From Bradyrhizobium sp. ORS 278 (lineage in GTDB: Bacteria > Pseudomonadota > Alphaproteobacteria > Rhizobiales > Xanthobacteraceae), in the NCBI RefSeq assembly GCF_000026145.1, contig NC_009445.1, forward strand, positions 6,230,501 through 6,294,500: a stretch of 64,000 nt of DNA. The letters run 5' to 3'. Each line of letters starts with the position of its first letter. Positions within the stretch are counted from its first letter, which is position 1. A model generated the notes under the pieces. It was not told the origin of the DNA. It saw nothing but the letters and a program-made list of their open reading frames with translations, and did not search any database. The translations under genes and the position numbers were made by a program. Positions 27,071 to 35,730 of the stretch are shown piece by piece.

Positions 27071-27664
27071 TCAGATGATCCCCGCCGCGACCTGGCTGCG
27101 CAGGCGCTCGAGGCTCAGCAGGGTCTCCGCACAGGCCGTCGCCACCTCGACGCCCTTGGTCGCGAAATGCTTCCGGAAGAAATCGAAATGCGCCTGTGTC
27201 TCGTGGAATTGTTGCGGGGTCAGCACCGCCGAGAATACCGGCACCTCGGTGCGCAGCTGTACGTCCATCAGCGCCTTGATGACGGTGTCGGCGACAAATT
27301 CGTGGCGATAGATGCCGCCGTCGACGACGAGCCCCGCCGCGACGATCGCGGTGTAGCGACGCGTCTTGGCGAGCAGTTGCGCATGCAGCGGGATCTCGAA
27401 CGAGCCCGGCACCTCGAAGATGTCGACACGGTCGCGTGGAATGTGGCGCGCCTCGATCTCGTCGAGAAACGCCACCCGGCATTCGGCGACGACGTCGCGG
27501 TGCCAGGCCGACTGCACGAAGGCCACGCGCTGCGGCTTGGCAAAGCGCGGATGCGAGGGCGCCGGAGGCAATTCCTCGGGTGGTGACGCAACCGGCGTAT
27601 CCGCCGGCTGTGCAGTTTCGGTGGTGGTGGCGGTGTCGATGGAGTCTTGCAACATCTGATTCAT
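27071..27664 (-). CDS. ribH2: 6,7-dimethyl-8-ribityllumazine synthase, type II (RibH2)
   Basis: This condenses the pyrimidine intermediate with dihydroxybutanone phosphate in riboflavin synthesis. The protein is about 197 residues. A low-complexity N-terminal extension of about 40 residues precedes the lumazine synthase core: VAFVQSAWHRDVV, then FEVPGSFEIPLHAQ, then VAAGLVVDGGIYRHEFV, and FSAVLTPQQFHE. The type II (decameric, Brucella/Mesorhizobium-like) class is inferred from the core. An ATG preceded by GAGGATCGCC is taken as start; another lies four codons upstream. The gene sits behind an FMN riboswitch. Confidence 0.93.
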   Translation of the reverse strand: MNQMLQDSIDTATTTETAQPADTPVASPPEELPPAPSHPRFAKPQRVAFVQSAWHRDVVAECRVAFLDEIEARHIPRDRVDIFEVPGSFEIPLHAQLLAKTRRYTAIVAAGLVVDGGIYRHEFVADTVIKALMDVQLRTEVPVFSAVLTPQQFHETQAHFDFFRKHFATKGVEVATACAETLLSLERLRSQVAAGII

Positions 27665-27712
27665 GGCGATCCTCATGAGAGACCAGAATCAGGGCACACG
27701 GAACGACGACGC

Positions 27713-27734
27713 CCCCACGCTGGATGGCGCGGGG
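27713..27734 (-). promoter_or_regulatory. Hairpin between FMN aptamer and ribH2 (possible expression platform)
   Basis: CCCCACGC (27713-27720) pairs with GCGCGGGG (27727-27734), allowing one G-U. No U run follows, so translational or Rho-dependent control is more likely than intrinsic termination. Confidence 0.4.
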
Positions 27735-27745
27735 TGCCGGGACCC

Positions 27746-27932
27746 GTTCTCTTTCATCCGGACTGTGACCGTCGGCTTCGGAGTCGCACCGAATCTGCTG
27801 ACCCTTCTCTTCATGGCCCGATCCGGAGAACAGGATTTTCCAGACTGGCCCTTGCAGAAAAGGCGCTCGCGGGCTTGCGGCTCGACCGAGACCGCTTACC
27901 GCCGGTGGGGAATTTCGCCCCGCCCTGAGAAC
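27746..27932 (-). ncRNA. FMN riboswitch (RFN element)
   Basis: On the minus strand the conserved RFN blocks appear in order: CAGGGCGGGGCGAAATTCCC, ACCGGCGGTA, AGCCCGCGAGCG, GGTCAGCAGATTCGGTGCGA, CTCCGAAGCCGACGGTCACA and GTCCGGATGAAAGAGAAC. The closing P1 stem pairs GTTCTC (27927-27932 complement) with GAGAAC (27746-27751 complement). It lies about 80 bases upstream of ribH2 and should lower its expression when FMN is abundant. Confidence 0.95.
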
Positions 27933-28339
27933 ATGAGCCGCCCGGAATGGACGGCCCACAGGAACTATGCAGACCGTCCGGGCCGCCGACAAGGCCTGAT
28001 GTCCGCACCGCACGAGGGGCCGCTATGCAGCGCGCGGCCGCTTCGTCACGGCCCCCGGGGGGATTTTCCCCGGCCATTGCGGCGGCTGCGGCGAATCCGA
28101 TTCCGTTTTGTTCTGGTTTGGCCATGATTCCACAGGCTGGACAGGAGTTGTGGACGAAGCGGTGTTTCGCTGTGGACGGACTCACCCCCCCGTTGCGCAG
28201 ATTCCGCAAATCACATCAGTTTGTCGTCGCACGCCCGGGGTACCTCCGGGACTGCAGCCGGGTCACGACGCGCCGAGAGGGTGCGGGCCGGGTCGCCGCG
28301 TAAGTACCAACGAGATCAAGAAGACGAGGTCGAGACGGC
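27933..28339. other. Long intergenic region between FMN riboswitch and ybjN-like gene
   Basis: About 400 bases containing the divergent promoters. A GC hairpin around CCCCCGGGGGGATTTTCCCC (about 28050) is visible. Short frames here look non-coding. No tRNA or other RNA gene was recognised. Confidence 0.4.
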
Positions 28340-28840
28340 ATGTCCCTGCTCGAAAGCACTATCGATTCCGGAGTTCATCCGCTGAGCGTGGTCGAGAACA
28401 TCGCGTCCGACAACAACTGGATGTTCGAGCGCTCCGGCGAGGATGAGATCACGATCGCCTCCAAGGGGCAGTGGACCGACTACCAGATCTCCTTCACCTG
28501 GATGGGTGAGATCGAGGCGCTGCATCTGGCCTGCGCCTTCGACATGAAGATTCCGGAAGCGCGCCGCGCCGAAGTGCAGCGGCTGATCGCGGCCATCAAC
28601 GAGCAGCTGTGGCTTGGCCATTTCGACATCTGGACCCACACCGGCATGGTGATGCACCGCCAGGCCCTGGTGCTGCCAGGCGGCATCACGGCGTCCGGCC
28701 CGCAATGCGAGAGCATGCTGGCCGGCGCCATCCACGCCTGCGAGCGCTATTTCCCGGCCTTCCAGTTCGTGGTCTGGGCCGGCAAGTCGACCCACGACGC
28801 CATGGCCGCGGCGCTGTTCGATACCGAGGGCGAGGCGTAA
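28340..28840 (+). CDS. YbjN domain-containing protein
   Basis: A 166-residue soluble protein with the YbjN/DUF1790-type fold seen in bacterial sensory or type III chaperone-like proteins. Landmarks are HPLSVVENIASDNNWMFERS at the N-terminus, a central YQISFTWMGEIEALHLACAFDMKIP, and the C-terminal LAGAIHACERYFPAFQFVVW. It may act in stress or secretion-related regulation in E. coli homologues. It is monocistronic, separated from proC by an inverted repeat. Confidence 0.82.
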   Translation: MSLLESTIDSGVHPLSVVENIASDNNWMFERSGEDEITIASKGQWTDYQISFTWMGEIEALHLACAFDMKIPEARRAEVQRLIAAINEQLWLGHFDIWTHTGMVMHRQALVLPGGITASGPQCESMLAGAIHACERYFPAFQFVVWAGKSTHDAMAAALFDTEGEA

Positions 28841-28866
28841 GCCGCCGGCGCCTCGACATATTCGGT

Positions 28867-28992
28867 GTCGTCCCGGCCTTGAGCCGGGACCCATACCGCG
28901 TGATGCCCATGTCGCCCGCGATGCTTGTCGCTCTGCCCTCGCTCCACTAGAACCGCCTGTGGTTATGGATCCCGGCTCAAGGCCGGGACGAC
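28867..28992. repeat. Intergenic inverted repeat, 'gtcgtcccggc' family
   Basis: Left arm GTCGTCCCGGCCTTGAGCC and right arm GGCTCAAGGCCGGGACGAC are perfect inverses around a loop of about 88 bases. The element lies between the ybjN-like gene and proC. Related copies are at 30396-30546 and 32814-32894. Confidence 0.85.
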
Positions 28993-29004
28993 AGCTTTTG
29001 TGCG

Positions 29005-29832
29005 GTGACTTCCGTGGGCAACAACGAACTCCAACACACCACCGGCACCATCGTGCTGGCCGGTGCCGGCAAGATGGGCGGCGCGATGCTGAGCGGCTGG
29101 CTGGCCGGCGGGCTCGATCCGGCGCGGGTGGTGGTGATCGAGCCGATGCCGTCGGCCGAGATCACGGCGCTGGTGGCCAAGGGTGTGCGGCTCAATCCGG
29201 CCGATGCCGCACCGGCCGAGGTCGTCATCCTCGCCGTCAAGCCGCAGATGTTCCGCGAAGCCGGACCGGCGCTGAAGCGGTGGGTGGGCGGCGCCACGCT
29301 GGTGCTGTCGATCATGGCCGGCACCACGATCGCCAGCCTGCAGGATGTGGTGGGCGGCGCCGTGGTGCGCGCGATGCCCAACACGCCGGCCGCGATCGGC
29401 CGCGGCATCACGGTCGCCGTACCCGCCGCCAATGTCAGCGCCAGCCAGCGCGCGCTGACCGATGCGCTGCTGCGCGCGACCGGGGCGGTCGAATGGGTGG
29501 ATGACGAGATGCTGATGGACGCGGTCACCGCGGTCTCCGGCTCCGGCCCCGCTTATGTCTTCCTGCTCGCGGAGGAGCTCGCGCGCGCCGGCGTCGCCGC
29601 TGGCCTGCCCGAGGCGCTGGCGACGAAGCTGGCACGCGACACGGTGTCCGGCGCGGGCGAGCTGCTGCATCGCTCGGATCTCTCATCTGCGACATTGCGG
29701 CGGAACGTCACCTCGCCCGGGGGCACGACCGCGGCCGCACTCTCGGTGCTGATGGCCGCGGACGGCTTCCAGCCGCTGCTGGAGCGCGCGGTGGCCGCGG
29801 CGACGGCAAGGTCGAAGGAATTGGCCAAATAG
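29005..29832 (+). CDS. proC: Pyrroline-5-carboxylate reductase
   Basis: The last step of proline synthesis: NAD(P)H reduction of pyrroline-5-carboxylate. The 275-residue protein has the Rossmann motif IVLAGAGKMGGAM at about residues 15-28, followed by VVILAVKPQ and VVRAMPNTPAAIGRG. The signature near the C-terminus includes VSGSGPAYVFLLAEEL and LRRNVTSPGGTTAAAL. A GTG start is used; no good ribosome-binding site precedes it because a repeat ends 12 bases upstream. Confidence 0.96.
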   Translation: MTSVGNNELQHTTGTIVLAGAGKMGGAMLSGWLAGGLDPARVVVIEPMPSAEITALVAKGVRLNPADAAPAEVVILAVKPQMFREAGPALKRWVGGATLVLSIMAGTTIASLQDVVGGAVVRAMPNTPAAIGRGITVAVPAANVSASQRALTDALLRATGAVEWVDDEMLMDAVTAVSGSGPAYVFLLAEELARAGVAAGLPEALATKLARDTVSGAGELLHRSDLSSATLRRNVTSPGGTTAAALSVLMAADGFQPLLERAVAAATARSKELAK

Positions 29833-29848
29833 CTCCTCCACCCTCCGC

Positions 29849-29965
29849 CGTCATTGCGAGCGCAGCGAAGCAATCCAGGGCCACGCCCGCGGCCCTGGAT
29901 TGCTTCGTCGCGGAGCTTGTCATCGGGCCGCGCTTTGCGCGGACCGTTGGCTCCTCGCAATGACG
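29849..29965. repeat. Intergenic inverted repeat, 'cattgcgag' family
   Basis: CGTCATTGCGAG at the left end and CTCGCAATGACG at the right end. The left half carries GAAGCAATCCAGGGCC and its inverse GGCCCTGGATTGCTTC follows at once. It lies between the convergent proC and thioesterase genes. Confidence 0.85.
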
Positions 29966-29978
29966 GTGACATGCGCCG

Positions 29979-30374
29979 CTACGGCACCGCGAAGCGCTTC
30001 TTGAACTGCTCGACATTGATCAGGCCGCGGCCATGGCGGCCGTCGCCGATCTTCACCTCGCCATGGAATGCCTCGACCGCGAAGCGGATGACGCGGCGCT
30101 CGACCTCGATCACCTCGGCCACCGTGCGGATGGTGGCGCCGACCGGCGACGCCGCGAGATGGCGGATGTTGACCTCGGTGCCGACCGTGACCCAGCCCGG
30201 CGGCAGCACCGGGTTGATGGCGTCGCCGGAGGTCATCTCCATCTCCAGGATCATCATCGGCGTTGCATAGACCATGGGCATGTGCGGCACGAAGTGGCCG
30301 ACCGTGCGCTCCGGCGGAACGACCAGCGAGCGCTCGGCGCGCATGCCCGGCTTGATGATGTCACGTGCGTCCAT
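29979..30374 (-). CDS. Hot-dog thioesterase, FlK-like
   Basis: A 131-residue single hot-dog domain protein with the pattern of fluoroacetyl-CoA thioesterase-like enzymes. MVYATPMMILEMEMTSGDAI matches the FAT/CPxMIxxMExA helix. WVTVGTEVNIRHLAASPVG and VEAFHGEVKIGDGRHGR follow. The canonical catalytic Thr is replaced in part of the motif, so the substrate is uncertain. Monocistronic, flanked by two inverted repeats. Confidence 0.8.
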   Translation of the reverse strand: MDARDIIKPGMRAERSLVVPPERTVGHFVPHMPMVYATPMMILEMEMTSGDAINPVLPPGWVTVGTEVNIRHLAASPVGATIRTVAEVIEVERRVIRFAVEAFHGEVKIGDGRHGRGLINVEQFKKRFAVP

Positions 30375-30395
30375 GGCGGCGCTCCAAACTCCGTT

Positions 30396-30546
30396 GTCGT
30401 CCCGGACAAGCTCAGACGCGCGACAGCGCGGCGGAGCGCCGATCCGGGACCCATAGGCGGCGGCGGCTGTGATGGCAAAAGGCCAATGACCACCCTGCCT
30501 TAAACCACTCCCTGGGGGTATGGGTCCCGGCTTTCGCCGGGACGAC
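30396..30546. repeat. Intergenic inverted repeat, 'gtcgtcccgg' family
   Basis: GTCGTCCCGGACAAGC on the left and GGCTTTCGCCGGGACGAC on the right. GGGACCCATA and TATGGGTCCC form an inner inverted pair. The arms are imperfect, so this is an older copy than 28867-28992. Confidence 0.75.
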
Positions 30547-30601
30547 GGCGGTGGATATCGAGACGGACGCGACGGCCGCGCTTCGCCCGAACGACGGCGA
30601 G

Positions 30602-30805
30602 CTACTTCTTCTGCTCGGCGGCGCGCTCGACGAAGGTCTTGCCGCCCTTCATCTTGTGTGCCAGCGGCGCCTCGTTGATCTGGATGACGACGGCTTCGGG
30701 ATCGACGCCGAGATGCGTCACCAGCGCCTTGCTGATGTCGCGCATCATGTTGGTCTTCTGCTCGTCGGTCCGGCCGGCGGCCATGTTGATGGTGATCTCG
30801 GGCAT
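30602..30805 (-). CDS. 4-oxalocrotonate tautomerase family enzyme
   Basis: A 67-residue tautomerase. Pro1 after removal of the initiator Met (MPEITINMAAGRTDEQK) is the catalytic base of the family, and length and fold pattern are canonical. It may isomerise 2-hydroxymuconate-type dienols in aromatic breakdown or have another role; no catabolic gene is next to it. A ribosome-binding GGAGGAAAC lies directly upstream. Confidence 0.9.
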   Translation of the reverse strand: MPEITINMAAGRTDEQKTNMMRDISKALVTHLGVDPEAVVIQINEAPLAHKMKGGKTFVERAAEQKK

Positions 30806-30858
30806 TGAGTTTCCTCCTTCTATCTCTCGTCGTTCTTACAACCGGCTGCGAGTTAGAT

Positions 30859-30955
30859 CGTCATCGCGAGGAGCAAAGCGACGAAGCGATCCAGGGTTAC
30901 TCCGAAAGATCGTTCTGTTTGGCCCCTGGATTGCTTCGCTTCGCTCGCAATGACG
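30859..30955. repeat. Intergenic inverted repeat, 'cattgcgag' family
   Basis: Left end CGTCATCGCGAGGAG and right end CTCGCAATGACG, with GCGATCCAGGG and CCCTGGATTGC inside. This is a third copy of the family at 21091 and 29849, with one arm diverged. Confidence 0.8.
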
Positions 30956-30990
30956 GCAAGATAACCGAGCCGGATGATTGCCTGGTCTCG

Positions 30991-32631
30991 TTACCCCCAG
31001 CTCACATCGTGCCGCGCGAGCACCTCGCGGACGGCGGCGACGAGTTCGTCCTCCTTGGCGGAGACCTGCGCCGGGCGGCTCTCGCGCCATTCCTGGTTGG
31101 AGGCGATCGCGGCGGCGGCCTTGGCGCCCTCGATCAGGTCCTTGATCTGCACCTCGCCGCGCGCCTTCTCGTCCGAGCCCTGGATGATGACGCAGGGCGC
31201 GTTGCGGCGGTCGGCATATTTGAGCTGGTTGCCCATGTTCTTCGGGTTGCCGAGATAGAGCTCGGCGCGGATGCCGTGGCCGCGCAGGGTCGAGACCATC
31301 TTCTGATAGTCGGCGACGCGGTCGCGGTCGAACACGGTGACGACAACGGGGCCGAAGGCCGGCCGCGTGTCGAGCTTGCCGAGCAGGGTCAGCGCCGCCT
31401 GCAGACGGGAGACACCGATTGAGAACCCGGTCGCCGGCACCGGCTCGCCGCGGAAGCGCGAGACGAGACCATCGTAGCGGCCGCCGCCGCCGACCGAGCC
31501 GAACACCACCGGCTGGCCCTTCTCGTTCGGAATCGCGGTAAGAAGCTCAACCTCGAAGACCGGACCGGTGTAGTATTCAAGACCACGAACGACCGATGGA
31601 TCGATGCGGATCCGCTTGGAGCCATAGCGCGCAGCCTGCCCGAGCTGAGCAATTTGTTCTAGCTCATCCAAGCCTTCCGAGACTTTGGCAGAATCTCCGA
31701 ACCAGCTGCGAAGGAGTTTAATCGTAGCCAAATTATTGATCGGAAGTCGCCCCGGCGCAAAATCCGAATGAATCTCCCTCACCAGATGCCCACGGCGTTG
31801 ATCGAAATTGACTTCGACGTAGCTGGATTCTTGTTTTTCCCATTCCGACAGATGGTCAAAATCACTTGCCGATTGCGGCGTAAGCTCGAAAAGTCCCATT
31901 ATTTGGGTAATATCATCCTCGATGAGCCCGGCTCCTTTGGTAAAGTCACCGCTTTCATCCTTCCGTCCTGGCCCCAGCAGTTCACGCACGCCGCGGTCAC
32001 CAAGACGATCATACTTGTCGAGCGCTCGCAGAACGGCGAGTCGCCTGCCAGCATTGTCATCGCCACCAAGACCAATGCTCTCTAAGGCGCCATCGAGCAA
32101 TTTTCGACTATTGACCTTGACCGCGTAGTCGCCGCGGGCAATGCCGAGCGCCTCCATCGTGTCCGCCGCCATCATGCACATTTCGGCATCCGCCGCCGGC
32201 GAACCGGAGCCGACGGTGTCGGCGTCGAACTGCATGAACTGGCGGAAGCGGCCGGGACCGGGCTTCTCGTTGCGGAACACGTAGCCTGCTCGATAAGAAC
32301 GATACGGCTTCGGCAGCGCGTCGAAATTCTCGGCGACGTAGCGCGCCAGCGGCGCGGTCAGGTCGTAGCGCAGCGAGATCCACTGCTCGTCATCGTCCTG
32401 GAACGAGAACACGCCCTCGTTCGGGCGGTCCTGGTCGGGCAGGAATTTGCCGAGCGCATCGGTGTATTCGAATGCCGGCGTCTCCACCGGCTCGAAGCCG
32501 TAGCGCTCGTAGACGGCGCGGATCTTCTCGACCATTTCGCGGGTGGCGGCGATCGCCGCCGGGCCGCGATCCTCGAGCCCGCGCGGCAGCCGCGCCTTCA
32601 GCTTCTGGGGTTTCTTGGGTTTGTCGTTCAT
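30991..32631 (-). CDS. hisS: Histidyl-tRNA synthetase
   Basis: A class II synthetase charging tRNA-His. The 546-residue protein is of the alphaproteobacterial type: the motif 2 loop reads [14 protein letters not shown] (about 119-132), and the histidine-A loop is [12 protein letters not shown] (about 349-360). The C-terminal anticodon-binding domain covers about 445-540. The start [10 protein letters not shown] is used because upstream sequence is a repeat. Residues about 178-317 are encoded by DNA of clearly lower GC (see findings), which suggests a transferred segment although the frame is intact. Confidence 0.96.
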   Translation of the reverse strand: MNDKPKKPQKLKARLPRGLEDRGPAAIAATREMVEKIRAVYERYGFEPVETPAFEYTDALGKFLPDQDRPNEGVFSFQDDDEQWISLRYDLTAPLARYVAENFDALPKPYRSYRAGYVFRNEKPGPGRFRQFMQFDADTVGSGSPAADAEMCMMAADTMEALGIARGDYAVKVNSRKLLDGALESIGLGGDDNAGRRLAVLRALDKYDRLGDRGVRELLGPGRKDESGDFTKGAGLIEDDITQIMGLFELTPQSASDFDHLSEWEKQESSYVEVNFDQRRGHLVREIHSDFAPGRLPINNLATIKLLRSWFGDSAKVSEGLDELEQIAQLGQAARYGSKRIRIDPSVVRGLEYYTGPVFEVELLTAIPNEKGQPVVFGSVGGGGRYDGLVSRFRGEPVPATGFSIGVSRLQAALTLLGKLDTRPAFGPVVVTVFDRDRVADYQKMVSTLRGHGIRAELYLGNPKNMGNQLKYADRRNAPCVIIQGSDEKARGEVQIKDLIEGAKAAAAIASNQEWRESRPAQVSAKEDELVAAVREVLARHDVSWG

Positions 32632-32644
32632 TTGATACCAGAGC

Positions 32645-32737
32645 GTAGGGTGGGCAAAGCGCAGCGTGCCCACCATGGCTGACAAATACCGGAACGGTGG
32701 GCACGGCCCGCTTCGCGGTCCTTTGCCCACCCTACGG
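32645..32737. repeat. Intergenic inverted repeat, 'cgtagggtgggc' family
   Basis: CGTAGGGTGGGCAAAG at the left and CTTTGCCCACCCTACG at the right are perfect 16-base inverses. An inner pair, GTGCCCACC and GGTGGGCAC, lies between. It sits immediately upstream of hisS. Confidence 0.85.
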
Positions 32738-32813
32738 GATGGGATGCGTTGCTGGCTTTGGTAGCAGCCGGGGCGCAGGGTCACAACCCGGGGGAGCTGC
32801 ACGATTTAAGGCT

Positions 32814-32894
32814 CGTCATGGCCGGGCTTGACCCGGCCATCCACGACTTTCATGCCGCACGACGCGGATGCCCGGGACAAGCCCGGGCATGACG
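32814..32894. repeat. Intergenic inverted repeat, 'cgtcatggccggg' family
   Basis: CGTCATGGCCGGGCTTG and CAAGCCCGGGCATGACG form near-perfect inverse ends (81 bases in all). Part of the cluster of elements between ilvE and hisS. Confidence 0.8.
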
Positions 32895-32917
32895 GCGAAC
32901 GGAGCAGCAGCAGCCCC

Positions 32918-33997
32918 CTACTTCACGTCCCTGATCCAATTATGCGGATCCGCAGTTCGGCCGTACTGGATGTCGACCAGCTGCTTGCGCAGGCCCATGG
33001 CCACCGGGCCGGCCTCGCCGCCATTGATGACGACGTCGCCGCTCACCGAGCGGACCTTGCCGATCGGCGAGATCACGGCGGCGGTGCCGCAGGCGAAGGC
33101 TTCCTTGAGCTTGCCGCTTGCGGCATCCGCGCGCCACTGGTCGATCGAATAGGCCTCCTCGCGCACCTCGCGGCCGGCGTCGCGCGCCAGCTTGATGATG
33201 GAGTCTCGCGTGATGCCCGGCAGGATGGTGCCGAGCGGCGGCGTCGACAGTGAGCCGTCGGCGAACACGAAGAACACGTTCATGCCGCCGAGCTCCTCGA
33301 CGTAACGCCGCTCGATCGCATCCAGGAACACGACCTGATCGCAGCCCTGGGCCATCGCCTCGGCCTGCGCCTTCAGGCTCGCGGCATAGTTGCCGCCGCA
33401 TTTGACGCCGCCGGTGCCGCCGACCGCGGCCCGGGTGTAGTTCTCCGACACCCAGATCGAGACCGGGGCCGGGCCGCCCTTGAAATAGGAGCCGACCGGC
33501 GAGGCGATGACCGCGAAAATGTACTCCGCCGACGGCTTCACGCCGAGGAACACCTCGTTGGCGATCATGAACGGGCGCAGATACAGGCTGCCCTCGCCGC
33601 CCGGGATCCAGGCGCGGTCGATGCGGACGAGCTGCTCGACCGCCTCGATGAAGACCGCCTCGGGCAGCTGCGCCATCGCCATGCGCTCGGCCGAATTCCA
33701 GAAGCGCTTGGCGTTGGCGTCGGGGCGGAACAGGTTCACGCCGCCATCGTCGCGCTTGTAGGCCTTCAGCCCCTCGAAGATCTCCTGCGCGTAGTGCAGC
33801 ACGGCCGCGGCCGGATCGAGCGGGAAGTTGGCACGGGATTCGACCCGCGCGCTGTGCCAGCCCTTGTCCTGGCTGTACTGGACCACGGCCATGTGATCGG
33901 TGAACACGCGGCCGAAGCCGGGATTGGCGAGCTTGGCCGCCCGCTCCTGGTCGGAGGTCGGGTTCGCCGTCGGCCTGATGTCGAATGTCAAAGTCAT
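32918..33997 (-). CDS. ilvE: Branched-chain amino acid aminotransferase
   Basis: A PLP enzyme interconverting branched-chain amino acids and 2-oxo acids. The 359-residue type II protein has EIFEGLKAYKR at about residues 72-82, PLP Lys199 in GGVKCGGNYAASL, and the RYVEELGGMNVFFV block. Length fits the longer bacterial/eukaryotic-like subgroup. It is divergent from petP over a 347-base region; a terminator was not recognised at its 3' end. Confidence 0.95.
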   Translation of the reverse strand: MTLTFDIRPTANPTSDQERAAKLANPGFGRVFTDHMAVVQYSQDKGWHSARVESRANFPLDPAAAVLHYAQEIFEGLKAYKRDDGGVNLFRPDANAKRFWNSAERMAMAQLPEAVFIEAVEQLVRIDRAWIPGGEGSLYLRPFMIANEVFLGVKPSAEYIFAVIASPVGSYFKGGPAPVSIWVSENYTRAAVGGTGGVKCGGNYAASLKAQAEAMAQGCDQVVFLDAIERRYVEELGGMNVFFVFADGSLSTPPLGTILPGITRDSIIKLARDAGREVREEAYSIDQWRADAASGKLKEAFACGTAAVISPIGKVRSVSGDVVINGGEAGPVAMGLRKQLVDIQYGRTADPHNWIRDVK

Positions 33998-34344
33998 GTC
34001 CTTGCTTCCCCCGCTCTGGTCGCCGTTCGCGAGTTCTGGCGCCGCCCCGTCGATCCGGGTCGGTCAGCCCTTTGAATTTCAGACCTGCCGTGACCGGCGT
34101 CGCGCCGGGTTGCCAGGCAAGCATGCCACGACAGGACATGCTTTTGCGCCTCGCGGAAGTCCAGTATGGTTTGCCGAAATGCCGCTCGACATCACACGGT
34201 TGTTGAATCCGTCGCCAAGGGTTGCCCGTCGGGGTTGCTTTCGGCCCATTCAGACACGCCTTGAGACGATCACCCGCCGATGAAACGATCTAAAATTTCG
34301 TAGCGGGCGATTGTTTTGTAACATTGAACCGCAGAAACGTCAAT
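33998..34344. other. Divergent promoter region ilvE / petP
   Basis: About 350 bases without a gene. The petP-proximal part (34290-34330) is AT-rich (TCTAAAATTTCG and GATTGTTTTGTAAC), a likely promoter/operator zone for this MarR-type operon, but no exact palindrome could be assigned. Confidence 0.4.
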
Positions 34345-34896
34345 ATGGCTGACATAAATTTCTCGTCTCCGACGTTGAGCCCGGATGTGCGCCCGGCCGA
34401 GCCCGCTGCGGTTGCCGGCGGCGAGGCGCTGCGCTGGGACATCATCGAGCTGTTGTTCTTCGCCTATCGCGACTTCGTCGGGGATGCCGACCATGAGCTG
34501 GAGGCGTTCGGCTTCGGCCGCGCGCATCACCGCGTGATGCATTTCGTCACACGCTATCCGGGCCTGAAGGTCGCCGACCTGCTCGACGTCTTGCGCATCA
34601 CCAAGCAGTCGCTCGGCCGCGTGCTGAAGCAGCTGCTCGACGAGGGCTACATCGTGCAGAAGACCGGCAACAATGATCGCCGGCAGCGCCTTCTTTTCGC
34701 CACCCCGAAAGGCGAGGCGCTGGTGGCCAGGCTGGCCGGGCTGCAGACCAAGCGCATCGATCGCGCGCTGGAGCAGATCGGGCCTGTTGGCGCCGAGAAG
34801 GTCCGGCAATTCCTGCGCGCGATGATCGATCGCGACGATCCGGACAAGGTGCTTGAAGCCATATTCAGAACGCCTGTCGCCGCCGCCAAGGAGTGA
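34345..34896 (+). CDS. petP: MarR family transcriptional regulator, PetP-like
   Basis: A 183-residue winged-helix MarR protein with a helical dimer interface. The DNA-binding segment is GLKVADLLDVLRITKQSLGR and the wing is TGNNDRRQRLLF. The characteristic RWDIIELLFFAYRDFVGDAD near the N-terminus matches PetP, which is encoded with PetR in Rhodobacter capsulatus, where the pair is linked to cytochrome bc1 expression. The start is MADINF; a TTG seven codons upstream is the alternative. Its stop overlaps petR (GTGA). Confidence 0.82.
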   Translation: MADINFSSPTLSPDVRPAEPAAVAGGEALRWDIIELLFFAYRDFVGDADHELEAFGFGRAHHRVMHFVTRYPGLKVADLLDVLRITKQSLGRVLKQLLDEGYIVQKTGNNDRRQRLLFATPKGEALVARLAGLQTKRIDRALEQIGPVGAEKVRQFLRAMIDRDDPDKVLEAIFRTPVAAAKE

Positions 34897-35624
34897 CCGT
34901 GACGATCGCCGCCATCGCACCGCATCCGCCGCAAACGCCCGCCGACGACGCGCCGCATCTCCTGCTCGTCGACGACGACCGCCGCATCCGCGATCTGCTG
35001 TCGCGCTTCCTGCGCGGCGAGGGCTATCGCGTCACCACGGCGGCCAGCGCCAGCGATGCCCGCGCCAAGCTGACCGGCCTGCATTTCGATCTCCTGATTC
35101 TCGACGTGATGATGCCCGGCGAGAGCGGCTTCGACCTCGCCCGCTCGATCCGCACGCAATCCTCGGTGCCGATCGTGATGCTGACCGCGCGGTCCGAGCC
35201 GGAAAGCCGCATCGAGGGCCTGCAACTCGGCGCGGACGACTACGTTGCAAAACCGTTCGAGCCGCGCGAGCTGGCGCTGCGCATCGGCAACATCCTCAAG
35301 CGCGCCGCGCCGCCGCCGGCCGAGGAGGTCGTCGAGCAGATCAGCTTCGGCCCGTTCATCTATCATCTGGCGCGCGGCGAATTGAAACAGGGCGACGAGA
35401 TCGTCCACCTCACCGACCGCGAGCGCGAGATGCTGCGCATTCTCGCCAATGCCCGCGGCGAGACCGTGCCGCGCGGCGCGCTGACCGGCAACGGCACCGT
35501 CAACGAGCGCGCCGTCGACGTCCAGATCAACCGCCTCCGCCGCAAGCTGGAGAGCGATCCGGCCAATCCCCTGTTCCTGCAGGCCGTGCGCGGCATCGGC
35601 TACCGGCTGATGACATCGGGCTGA
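34893..35624 (+). CDS. petR: OmpR-family response regulator, PetR-like
   Basis: A 243-residue two-domain regulator. The receiver (about residues 20-135) has acidic Asp27/28, phospho-accepting Asp71 in LLILDVMMPG, Thr98 and Lys120. The OmpR-type winged helix (about 145-240) ends RLRRKLESDPANPLFLQAVRGIGYRL. It starts at a GTG overlapping the petP stop. Together with petP and a downstream kinase it forms a three-gene regulatory unit. Confidence 0.93.
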   Translation: MTVTIAAIAPHPPQTPADDAPHLLLVDDDRRIRDLLSRFLRGEGYRVTTAASASDARAKLTGLHFDLLILDVMMPGESGFDLARSIRTQSSVPIVMLTARSEPESRIEGLQLGADDYVAKPFEPRELALRIGNILKRAAPPPAEEVVEQISFGPFIYHLARGELKQGDEIVHLTDREREMLRILANARGETVPRGALTGNGTVNERAVDVQINRLRRKLESDPANPLFLQAVRGIGYRLMTSG

Positions 35625-35730
35625 GCATGAAGAACTGCTCTGACATCACGCGCGTGTTTTTCGCAGGTGGCGATCATGCTCATCCGCTTCTCTCGATTGC
35701 TGAGGCTTACGACGCCCTGGCCGCACGATC

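Noticed and set aside
27947..28303. 118-codon plus-strand frame upstream of the ybjN-like gene
   Set aside because: No Shine-Dalgarno, no domain, and low-complexity composition; it overlaps the likely promoter region.
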